A DNA stretch of 64,000 bases, from assembly GCA_020975725.1 (NCBI GenBank), contig QXJR01000005.1, forward strand, positions 1 through 64,000, read 5' to 3'. Below, in pieces: positions 11,729 to 23,200 of this stretch (position 1 is its first letter; each line of letters begins with the position of its first letter). The notes under the pieces are model-generated. The model did not search any database. It saw only the letters and a list, made by a program, of their open reading frames with translations, and was not told the origin of the DNA. A program made the translations under genes and the position numbers. Origin of the DNA: Picocystis sp. L7 (lineage: Eukaryota > Chlorophyta > Picocystophyceae > Picocystales > Picocystaceae).

Positions 11729-14700
11729 GGTTAAGAGCCTTGGATTGCTTGGAAAACATCTCAATGAATGATCCAGCTGAGGTATGTGCAGTACCTAAAC
11801 TGGATGGAACAAACTGGAAGGAATGGTTCATCCGAATGGAGAATCATTTGATCCTCCATGACCTGTGGGAAATGACACAAGAAGAACCTGAAAAATCAGA
11901 TGTGGAAGATGACAAAGAGTTTCAGAGAAAACTTAACAAAGCTAAGATAAGGATAAAAAATAGCCTTACAATGGAGTACATGTCGCATGTGAACCAATGC
12001 AAGACTCCGTGTGAAATCTGGAAAGTACTGCAGAACCTGTACAATGAAAAGGGATTTCTGCACGAAAAGGATCTCAGGAGCAAACTCAGTCAGCTCAAGA
12101 AGCAATCTGATCAAACAGCAGACCAGTACATCAACTATCTGGTAATGATCATCGAGGAACTTCGGCAAATTGGCATAAACCTCCCTGAGCAGGAAGTTGC
12201 CACCATAGCCATAAATGGACTGCCTGCAGAGTACAACAATCTAGTGACTGTACTGGAGCACTACCATGAGAAACTGACCATTGCCCAAGTGAGAAAATCA
12301 CTAACCCATGAAGAAGCCAGACTCTACCATGGTACCAGCTTCATAGCCAAGACTGACTCTGTGAACAAACCTGCGAAGAAAGAAAAAGTACGGTGTCAGT
12401 ACTGTCACAACAAAGGACATGTGCTCGCTGACTGCAGGAAATTCAAAGCAGACCATGGGATCACCATCTCTGGATCAAAGAAAAAATCTTCCAACAAAAA
12501 CAAGTCAGCAGAGGTCGAGGATAATGTCATTAGCCTTATGGCAGTGACCGCAGAACTTACCACCAATGACCAGCACACCTGGATCGTTGATTCTGGGGCA
12601 TCGTGGCACATGGCAGGCCACAAGGAAATGTTCAAGGACATGTCACTCGATCAGCATCATGCAACCATCGAAATTGCAGATGGAACACACCTGAAAGCTG
12701 AAGGCAGAGGAACAGTGGAGTTAGTACTGGATGACAAAATCCATACCAAACTCACACTTACCAATGTACTGTATGTACCTGGACTCACCGCAAACCTATT
12801 GTCAGTATCAAGCATGACAGAACAGAACGCGTCAGTAAGTTTCCAAAACAACAGGTGCACAATCAAGAAGGGGAACCATACCTTGCAGATCACCACCATG
12901 ACAGGCAGCCATTACTGCCTCCGTGTGACAGCAAAAACCTGGCATCAAAGACTTGGACATGTGCATCCAAGTCGCATAAAGAAACTTGACCTCCCACATA
13001 AAACTGATAAACAATGTGAAGACTGCATCCAGAACAAGCAGACAGCTGCTGCTTTCAAGCCAAAGAATTACCAGTTGGAACCACTGGATTTGCTGTACAT
13101 GGATGTGGTTGGTGAAATCAGCCCACCAACACCTGCAGGGTACACACATTACTTGTCAGTACTGGATCACTCAACCAAACTTGGTCTCACTTACCTGATG
13201 TCCTCAAAGGGACAGGCTTCCCAATATGCCAGGGAAGCCATCAACCACCTGGAAAAACTCGCTGGGTCAAACAAAAGGGTCAAATCAGTGAGAACGGACC
13301 GTGGTCAAGAGTTTCTGGGAAATGACCTCAAGGAGTTTCTTTCTGCAAAGGGAATTCAGCATGAATTAACTGCAGGGTACACTCCACAACAAAATGATGC
13401 TGAGAGGTATCACCGAGATCTGAGGGAACACGCCAGCACCATGCTGAACAGCTCAAACCTACCATCAAAGTACTGGGGTGAAGCTATCAAGAACTACACC
13501 CACACCAGAAACCTAATTCCACCCAGTGACCCAAAGGATCATAAATCCCCATATGAAAAACTCAGCAACAGGAAGCAGTCAGTAAAGCACCTGCGAGTTT
13601 TCGGATGCGCAGCCTGGGTTCTCAAGAACTCAAAACAACTCACCAAAAAGTTTGATGCCCGAAGTGAAAAGGGCATATTCCTGGGCTATGAGAACACAAG
13701 CACCTACCGCGTGCTTGTGAACAACTCACTCATCATAAGCAGAAATGTCAAATTTGATGAAACCCAGAAGGGAGAATATTCTCCCACACCATATGAAGTG
13801 ACACAATTGAGAACTGCCACCAACCACCTGAATGTCCCTGTTCAGTGGGAGGCTGCTACTACCAATGATGCACAAGATGAACTGCATCAAAACACAACTG
13901 ATACCTTATCAGTGAGTGACACCAATGACACGGGTACAACCGAGATTGGCACCACACAAGAAAACACGGCAGATCCAACGGAAACACAACCTGCAGATGA
14001 ACATGGGAGTCAGCCATACAACCTCCGACCAAACAGACAAAGGCAATACAAAGCCTACAGAGCTGAAAACTTACCAGACAAATTCGATGGCTATGAACAG
14101 GCCATGAAAAGAGCTGACAAAGCCATGTGGGAGGAAGCTATCCAATCCGAACTCACCTCCCTCAATCACATGAGAACCTGGACCAAGACTGACCTGCCAA
14201 AGGACAAGAGACCCATTGGAAGCAAATGGATCTTCAAGATAAAAAGGGATGCCAACAACAACATAGTCAAATAGAAAGCCAGACTGGTCGCACTTGGATG
14301 TCATCAGAAACCTGGACAAGACTATGAGGACATATATGCCTCAGTGGTCAGCAAAACAGCGCTCAGAATCTTCCTCGCAACGGTAAATCAACTCCAACTT
14401 TACCTACATCAAATGGACATCGAGACTGCATTTCTCAATGCAAGCCTAGAGGAAGAAGTATACCTGCGAATACCCAAAGGACTGTCAGCAGACAAAAACT
14501 CAGACCAAGTGCTGAAACTCGATCGCAGCCTCTACGGACTCAAGCAAGCTCCCAGAGCCTGGAACATCGAACTGACCAACACCTTGAGAAGTATGAACTT
14601 CTCATGCAATCAGGTTGACCAGAGCGTACTGAAATGCTCTGCACCAGATACAACCTGTTTCCTGTGCTTCTATGTGGACGATATACTGATCGCCAGTGAC

Positions 14701-15650
14701 AAATCTGATACAGTCCAACAGATGAAAACTCTAATCAAATCCAAGTACAAGGCAACTGATGTGGGAGAAGCAAACCAATTTCTTGGAATCACACTCACCA
14801 GAAAAATCCCTGACCAAACATTGAGCATGGACCAGACTGCAAAAGTGACGGACTATGTGACACAACATGGGATTGAAGACAGCAAGATCCAAGATTTACC
14901 ACTCTCTGTGCCACTGACTGCCAAACATGATGAAGAAAAAGTGATGCACAGTCAGTATCAGCAAATTAGCGGACAGCTCCAATACCTCGCTGGTACAACA
15001 AGACCAGACATCTGCTATGCAGCATCCGTGTTAGCCAGATTCAACAACCATCCTACAAAGGAACATTGGAAAGCAATGAGAAACACGCTAAAGTATCTGA
15101 ACGGAACCAAAAACTTACAACTAACGTACCGAGGCACCTCACAGAACTTACCTGACTGCATTCAGATAACCGTATACAGTGATGCTGACTATGCAGGAGA
15201 GAGTGACACACGCAGGTCGAGAACCGGATACGCCATACTCATAATGGGAGGACTAGTGGCCTGGCAAAGTAAACTTCAACCAACCATCTCCCTGTCAACA
15301 ACTGAAGCCGAATATCAAGCTGCCACTGCTGCGGTCAAAGAAGCCCTATGGATGAAGAACTTCATCGACCAACTACTCAACCCAGAGAAGGTTGAGATAG
15401 TTGTGAAGGTGGACAACCAATCAGCTCTACGCTTGTTGAAGAATCCACAATCAGTCAGCCGTGCAAAACATATTGACGTGCAACACCATTTTTTGCGTGA
15501 ACGTGCAATACGTGAAGAAGTCGACTTCAGGTACTGTCCAACGGAAAAAATGTGGGCAGACTACCTCACAAAAAGACTCCCAAAAGAAAAATTCAAGACC
15601 TGCATATCAAAACTTGGCATGTACTCACCTGAAGTGGAGCTGAGTGGGAG

Positions 15651-16135
15651 TGTTGAAAGAACTACCCTTTCAGAAGGGAACAGCCCCACACTCAGTGACC
15701 AAACCCAATCTTCGACGAAGTCCAAGACAAGGAGTTCCCCCGACGAAGATGCCGAGGAATCCGACATTGGACTGGACGAACGCAAAGGTGCTCGACAAGT
15801 GCCTTCGACAGCAAAACAAGCAAGTCAGTAGGTGTCGTGCAACTACGAACAACACCTCGCTCGAACAAACTCGGAGCGCTATAAATAGCGCACATGCATT
15901 ACCTGTAAACCAGATTTTTCCATTCTCCAACTGAGTTCTCCACAACGCCCTCCAACCGCAAGCCACTCTCACCTCCGTCCTGCGACGTGCCGCTGAAGGC
16001 ACCACACCGCCTGACGAAAGAAGAAACGCTCAACTAGGGTTACGTCTCATTGACACAGATCAGTTCACAACTGATTTCACAACGACTGTGGAGAGAACCA
16101 GAACTAATTGAAGGGACTCATTAGTCAATTAAACA
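15651..16135 (+). repeat. 3' LTR of the copia element
   Basis: 485 bp, same start and end as the 5' LTR; followed directly by the GTGAC target duplication. Confidence 0.95.
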
Positions 16136-16289
16136 GTGACCCTCCTTCAATACGATACCCATCGAGCCAGCCGTAGTGGGGTTATGGGGGACACAGTTGT
16201 CCCTCGTCCATCCAAGGTCTCGATCCTATAGACCAGGGTCGCATAAGGCCCTCGGTAGTTAACCAGAAGGGCATGGCTTCACAGGAGGT

Positions 16290-17170
16290 CCAGGCCTGCC
16301 TCGCGCAACACACACCTTTGACCGGAGCTCTAGTGCCCTATTTGAGCTCCACAATGCGTTGCTATATCACATCGATCCCTTCGCAAAACGAGCGCTGCAA
16401 TTGGAAGTGTGGGCCAACGAGCTCCACGGCTTGCACAAGCACTAGCAAAGAGAGGATGCCGGATCCCCTCGTGCTGTGGCTTCGTCGATGGGAAGTTGTT
16501 CAAGATTCGAAGGCCGACGGAGGGCGAGGATGTGGCGTAGAGTGGGCGGAAATGCATGCACGCGACGAAGTACCACGCGGTGGTACTATCAAACTTCTTT
16601 ATCGCGGACTTTGACGGTCCATACGTAGGTTCTGTTTGAGATGCGAAGATATGTAGACGGTTGAACCTAGAGAAGCGCTTGCAAGCGATCAACCGCAACC
16701 TAGATGACGAGGTCACCTTGTATGGTGACGGTGCATACGTGTCCGTAGACTTGTTGCTTCGGCCTTTCAGAGGCAACATCATTGCGGAGCAAGCAGCGTT
16801 CAACGAGCATATGAGCTTCTTTCGACAGGCCGTGGAATGGATCTTTGGGGAGCTCGAGGATTTGTGTCCGCTCGTGTGCGACAAGACCGGAAAGGCGGCA
16901 TTGCTTCGTGAAACAAGTAAAGAGGACGCAGTGGTTGCGTTGCTGGCTAACTTTCACACGTGATTGTGCGGCCGCGTGACAACTGACTTCCGAGGGATCG
17001 CTCCACCTACTCTACAAGAGTACGCTACAATGATCGAGGAGCATGCAAGCGGTACATGGAGGTTTTCTTGCAACAACGTTTTTCTAGCGTACACGTTTCT
17101 AATGACACATTCTATGCATGCAAAAAGTTTCGACGATGTCGAAGGAGGAACTAAAGAAGCATTCTAGTTG
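16290..17170 (+). pseudogene. Decayed PIF/Harbinger DDE transposase (H5)
   Basis: Scattered matches to the transposases at 35.9 and 56.1 kb run in order on the plus strand: a helical segment like LELWEDELAAF near 16400, FVDGKLFKIRRP near 16480 (first Asp kept), KYHAVVLSNFFIADF near 16580, GDGAYVSVDLLLRPF, then AVEWIFGELEDLCPL (catalytic Glu) and TSKEDAVVALLANFHT near 16920. The second Asp motif (GRTND in relatives) is lost and frames are broken by stops and shifts. Its 5' end abuts the old LTR at 16262. Transposition-dead. Confidence 0.75.
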
Positions 17171-17413
17171 CTGGATGATGACGGATCTTCTTAGTGTGTC
17201 TCCATGTCAAGCACACGTTTCGTACATACAGACGACGCAACAGCGTATCTGTCAAAAACAAAAAAAAACTAGCAGGTCCTTCCTTCCACAGCAACAGCAG
17301 CACGTGTAATCGATGCATATAGAGAAAATTTGCCCTTACCAATGGGCAAGGGGATAAGAAGATGAGAACTATAAATGTAAAAGTAAAAGAATGTATTAAT
17401 ACACGCAACAAAT

Positions 17414-18357
17414 TCATTGCACACAGTTTGCGTCCCTTCCCACCTTCACTCGGGATTCGACTTCCTCTTCCTCTTGCTGCATGGCCAACAATCCTATGTT
17501 CATGTTGGTGCCTTGCCCACGAGGAACGAAGTGCTCGTGGATCCGATCGTCGATAGAACCTAGATCGGCGTGGCGGAATGGATGATTGCGCTGCGCCTCG
17601 TCCCCTAGTTGCCACTCGTCCAAAGCATCACGGCACTCCTCGGAACAAAGGACAGCGACCAGAATTTTTTGCAATTCATGGATGACAACCGTGCGATTCC
17701 CGTCGCCAGAAGTGCATTCTTCACAACCGTTTTTCCGGTGCTTAGACTCGTCTGGCGAACTATTGGGGCGTGGCAGTGGTCGTGCGCGCTTTCCTCCGTT
17801 CTACAATTGCTTCTTGGACAACATTTCTCCTTTTTTATCCCTCTATTCGCGCACCCGTGCTTTCTCTTGCTCGATGCCTTTTCTACTTTTCGCCTCTGCG
17901 ACTTGCTCGGCTACCTCATTGCAAAGGTGCGTGAGCTCCTTGTCCATCATGCCTCCTCCTCGGCTTGTTGCTCGCATTGCTCCCTCCTTATTTGCTCGGT
18001 GTGCCTTGAGCAAGGCACCTATCTTCTTGCGAACTTGCTTCCGGTCCACATCCCACGATCCGAAGAGCTTCGGGTATGCACCCTTTAGGCGCTCGACGAA
18101 GAGCGTCCAAGCAACGCCCTTGTCGCCGTCGGTCCTCCTCGCGAGGAAGCAGCAGTCTTTGTCTCGCAACACATCCAACATCGCCTTGTTGTGCGTGTTG
18201 GTCCATATCCGACCCTTGGGAGGAGCCACGATCTATAGCGAATTTTTGCCAAGCGACGAGGTCCGTATTGTCGCCACGTCGCACGGTTCTTTGTCCGTCC
18301 CGCCATCCATGGTATCGACCACGCTGTCCCTTGCGCCATTTTTGATGAGGCCTGCAC
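17414..18357 (-). pseudogene. Decayed Myb/SANT-like Harbinger partner gene (H5)
   Basis: Minus-strand remnant whose best stretch (about 17843-18229) reads like a trihelix/Myb-SANT domain (IWTNTHNKAMLDVLRDK, then DKGVAWTLFVERLKGAYP, then DRKQVRKKIGALLKAHRANKE), followed by an acidic coiled-coil tail. It faces the H5 transposase tail to tail, as in H1-H4. Frames are broken. Recognised by this arrangement and by similarity of outline to the gene at 53.1 kb, not by strong identity. Confidence 0.6.
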
Positions 18358-20224
18358 TTTTTTTCATCTTCCTAGGTCACCCTCCCATGGAGGAGTGTTT
18401 TCTTCCTCCTCGACGGTACATGTACAAGGTTAGACATTTCGTACTTAAGACATGGTACTAATTGTACCTTTCTGGACACTTACCGCAGACGATGAACTCG
18501 ATGACCCATATAGAGGAGTCACCGGTCTTTTCAACGAGCAAGTCCTACTCAAGGCCTCCGACCCACGCGCCCTCCTCACGCCGTCCGCGTCCGGGCACCG
18601 TCGGAGCACCCAAGGAGTCGTTTCTTTGCCAAGCATACGAGTTTGTCCCACCTCTCCTTCATGGGTCCAAGTGTATACGACTGCTTTTCTCATCCTCCAA
18701 AGGTCGAGAGTGGAACAACTTAAAGTGCCAACTCCCCCGGCACCCATTGTGCCGTAAGCTGATACAACACGGACGATCCTCAGTCTGTCCATCCTATTCG
18801 ATTCCTTGACATTGCGCAAATCGAAAACGCTCGTGTTGGAGCAGACGAGTATGCGCTCGTTCACCAGATATGCGTCGGTCGGACGCATTTGCACCGACTC
18901 AAACAGTCGCTCCCGCGAAAGCCGAAAATGGGTCAAAATTTATATGACCACATCTGGAATGGAATCGGGCTCCGTTTTTTGTAAACTCGAAACTTAAATG
19001 CTTGATCGAAGCCCGGGACCGACTAAAAAAGGGTCGAGTGGCTCTTGATCCTTTTTTCGGTGTTGATCCAAAATCTAAACTCCTCTCTGGCCCAAAATCC
19101 CCTCAATTTGGGTCCACCCCACCGCAACCCGGGGGAGGCGTGAGTCCTCGGGCTTTTTCTTCGCACTTGACGTGTTCCCTATTCCTTCTCATCGGCTACC
19201 TCGGATGTCGTACGAGCTGCATCCAAATTTGAGCTTTCGTGATCTAAGATCATTCGTCTTCTGCGTTGACTCAGCGTGGGTGGCTTCAGGAGTTCCAAAA
19301 AGTCACCCTTTTTGGGGCGTTTTGGAGGGGCAGTGGCCTATGCGCTTCATTGCACCAATGGCTACGTTTCTCGATCCGACTTTTTCATGAACGTGTGTCA
19401 GCGTTGTGCCCTTCTATCTTGCCGCTTTGGTGTTTTGGTCCCCCGTGGGCGCTCGGTCGCCGTTGGGGAGGTGTTGAGGAGAGGTGCCGATTGGGATCAC
19501 CGCCACCTGCCGGTGCTTTTGCGACTCTCACAATTGCGCCAGGTACAATTTAGCCTTTTTTAGAGCATGTTGTAAAAAAGACTACGCTTAGATCTATTCA
19601 ACGAGCGACCATTTTTCGATTTGAGCCCGTATTCGAAGAGATACATGCGTCCGAAGGAAGGAGCACCTGCCAGGGGAGACGATGCGGGATCCAACTTCAA
19701 AAGACCCTGGGACGTGCACGGGCCTCTCAGCTCTTGCACGGGCCGAACCATGCCAGAGTCTCTCAATCAAAACCGTGTTGAACAGAGTGCACTACAGCTT
19801 CGATTGAAGCAGCAATGTCTGGAGGCGTCCTCCGGTGGCTCCACGGCTCCCAAAACGACACCCCCTCTCTAACTTCGAAGAACAAGTGGTGGGCGGTCTC
19901 AGAAGACGATTCTCCTCTCGAATTCTGAAACCTAAACGTCTGTTCACTTCTGTGTCCCCGGCTTTCCACAGTAAAAGGCAAGTGACGTTCGTCTTTGATA
20001 ATCGTTCACAGAGCAATGGCAACAGCGTTGGAAGACAAGACGTTGGGAAAGTTTCATATGTAAATAGTTATACGTTGAAACAGACATAGAAAGTATTAGT
20101 TGGGTGAAATCTTACAATACTCCTGGCAATTACCATGGTGCACTGTTTCTCCTTACACCCATCATGGAGGCTTCTTGCTTCGCCAAAACATGTCTTGCCT
20201 AGCTACAAATTGAATTTCAAGCAA
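18358..20224. other. Non-coding, nothing recognised
   Basis: About 1.9 kb without a convincing gene. The last few hundred bases (to 20224) would be the 3' UTR of the repeat protein, which is on the minus strand. I could not place the outer end of H5. Confidence 0.4.
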
Positions 20225-23200
20225 CTACAACGAGAATAGAAAAGTAAGGCACAGTACAACAGCAGTGAGCACTTTGCACTGAAGGCAATGTTCCCACTCG
20301 CTGCTATTTGCTGGGCTCCCTGCATCAACGTTTAGCACAGTGCCTGACGTCACTTGAAAATTAATGGCACACCTCATAGAAGGTGTGTTATAATCAACAA
20401 CTATCGCATCTCCTCTCGCAAAAGCAGTTACACCAGAAATAGGTTGTGAGGTTCCGCTGCTTCCGGTGATCAGAATTTCGTTCCCTGATTGCTCACCAGT
20501 GAGAACATAGCACCTACACTGGCCAATCACTTGTCTCTCTGGCGTTATAGTAGCCTGGCCTGTTTCTACAATCACAGTGTAACCCGCGTTGGATTCAAGG
20601 CACGTCACATCACAACGGTCGGTGAATGCTTGGCAGGTGTCAGAGGTGTGTCGAATTTGGCCCAGGGACGAAGGCATTGATGTTGGGTTAGGGGGCGGGG
20701 AAGGAGGATTTGCTGGGCTCCCTGCATCAACGTTTAGCACAGTGCCTGACGTCACTTGAAAATTAATGGCACACCTCATAGAAGGTGTGTTATAATCAAC
20801 AACTATCGCATCTCCTCTCGCAAAAGCAGTTACACCAGAAATAGGTTGTGAGGTTCCGCTGCTTCCGGTGATCAGAATTTCGTTCCCTGATTGCTCACCA
20901 GTGAGAACATAGCACCTACACTGGCCAATCACTTGTCTCTCTGGCGTTATAGTAGCCTGGCCTGTTTCTACAATCACAGTGTAACCCGCGTTGGATTCAA
21001 GGCACGTCACATCACAACGGTCGGTGAATGCTTGGCAGGTGTCAGAGGTGTGTCGAATTTGGCCCAGGGACGAAGGCATTGATGTTGGGTTAGGGGGCGG
21101 GGAAGGAGGATTTGCTGGGCTCCCTGCATCAACGTTTAGCACAGTGCCTGACGTCACTTGAAAATTAATGGCACACCTCATAGAAGGTGTGTTATAATCA
21201 ACAACTATCGCATCTCCTCTCGCAAAAGCAGTTACACCAGAAATAGGTTGTGAGGTTCCGCTGCTTCCGGTGATCAGAATTTCGTTCCCTGATTGCTCAC
21301 CAGTGAGAACATAGCACCTACACTGGCCAATCACTTGTCTCACTGGCGTTATAGTAGCCCGGCCTGTTTCTACAACCACAGTGTAACCCGCGTTGGATTC
21401 AAGGCAAGTCACATCACAACGGTCGGTGAATGCTTGGCAGGTGTCAGAGGTGTGTCGAATTTGGCCCAGGGACGAAGGCATTGATGTTGGGTTAGGGGGC
21501 GGGGAAGGAGGATTTGCTGGGCTCCCTGCATCAACGTTTAGCACAGTGCCTGACGTCACTTGAAAATTAATGGCACACCTCATAGAAGGTGTGTTATAAT
21601 CAACAACTATCGCATCTCCTCTCGCAAAAGCAGTTACACCAGAAATAGGTTGTGAGGTTCCGCTGCTTCCGGTGATCAGAATTTCGTTCCCTGATTGCTC
21701 ACCAGTGAGAACATAGCACCTACACTGGCCAATCACTTGTCTCACTGGCGTTATAGTAGCCCGGCCTGTTTCTACAACCACAGTGTAACCCGCGTTGGAT
21801 TCAAGGCAAGTCACATCACAACGGTCGGTGAATGCTTGGCAGGTGTCAGAGGTGTGTCGAATTTGGCCCAGGGACGAAGGCATTGATGTTGGGTTAGGGG
21901 GCGGGGAAGGAGGATTTGCTGGGCTCCCTGCATCAACGTTTAGCACAGTGCCTGACGTCACTTGAAAATTAATGGCACACCTCATAGAAGGTGTGTTATA
22001 ATCAACAACTATCGCATCTCCTCTCGCAAAAGCAGTTACACCAGAAATAGGTTGTGAGGTTCCGCTGCTTCCGGTGATCAGAATTTCGTTCCCTGATTGC
22101 TCACCAGTGAGAACATAGCACCTACACTGGCCAATCACTTGTCTCACTGGCGTTATAGTAGCCCGGCCTGTTTCTACAACCACAGTGTAACCCGCGTTGG
22201 ATTCAAGGCACGTCACATCACAACGGTCGGTGAATGCTTGGCAGGTGTCAGAGGTGTGTCGAATTTGGCCCAGGGACGAAGGCATTGATGTTGGGTTAGG
22301 GGGCGGGGAAGGAGGATTTGCTGGGCTCCCTGCATCAACGTTTAGCACAGTGCCTGACGTCACTTGAAAATTAATGGCACACCTCATAGAAGGTGTGTTA
22401 TAATCAACAACTATCGCATCTCCTCTCGCAAAAGCAGTTACACCAGAAATAGGTTGTGAGGTTCCGCTGCTTCCGGTGATCAGAATTTCGTTCCCTGATT
22501 GCTCACCAGTGAGAACATAGCACCTACACTGGCCAATCACTTGTCTCTCTGGCGTTATAGTAGCCTGGCCTGTTTCTACAATCACAGTGTAACCCGCGTT
22601 GGATTCAAGGCACGTCACATCACAACGGTCGGTGAATGCTTGGCAGGTGTCAGAGGTGTGTCGAATTTGGCCCAGGGACGAAGGCATTGATGTTGGGTTA
22701 GGGGGCGGGGAAGGAGGATTTGCTGGGCTCCCTGCATCAACGTTTAGCACAGTGCCTGACGTCACTTGAAAATTAATGGCACACCTCATAGAAGGTGTGT
22801 TATAATCAACAACTATCGCATCTCCTCTCGCAAAAGCAGTTACACCAGAAATAGGTTGTGAGGTTCCGCTGCTTCCGGTGATCAGAATTTCGTTCCCTGA
22901 TTGCTCACCAGTGAGAACATAGCACCTACACTGGCCAATCACTTGTCTCTCTGGCGTTATAGTAGCCTGGCCTGTTTCTACAATCACAGTGTAACCCGCG
23001 TTGGATTCAAGGCACGTCACATCACAACGGTCGGTGAATGCTTGGCAGGTGTCAGAGGTGTGTCGAATTTGGCCCAGGGACGAAGGCATTGATGTTGGGT
23101 TAGGGGGCGGGGAAGGAGGATTTGCTGGGCTCCCTGCATCAACGTTTAGCACAGTGCCTGACGTCACTTGAAAATTAATGGCACACCTCATAGAAGGTGT

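Larger units (their letters stand above)
11244..16135 (+). mobile_element. Ty1/copia LTR retrotransposon, young
   Basis: Full-length element with 485-bp LTRs (TG...CA ends) flanked by the 5-bp duplication GTGAC (11239-11243 and 16136-16140). Plus-strand gag-pol in copia order: gag (UBN2-like), CCHC knuckle (CQYCHNKGHVLADC), protease (WIVDSGASWHM), integrase (zinc region, then DHSTK, RTDRGQEFLGND and E), RT (FYVDDILIASDK) and RNase H (VYSDADYAGE, TTEAEYQA). The LTRs translate identically over their whole length, so insertion was recent. The coding region shows about one break; otherwise it looks whole. Confidence 0.95.
10986..16262 (+). mobile_element. Old gypsy-type LTR, split by the copia element
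   Basis: Bases about 10990-11243 and 16136-16262 resemble the two halves of the gypsy LTR at 27036-27764. For example, GGTCGGTCTGTCCCGGTCGA matches GGTCTGTCTCGATCAAGG, and GACCCTCCTTCAATACGA matches GACCGTGCTTCAATGCGA. The resemblance resumes on the far side of the copia, so the copia landed inside an older solo-like LTR. The outer ends are uncertain. Confidence 0.5.
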
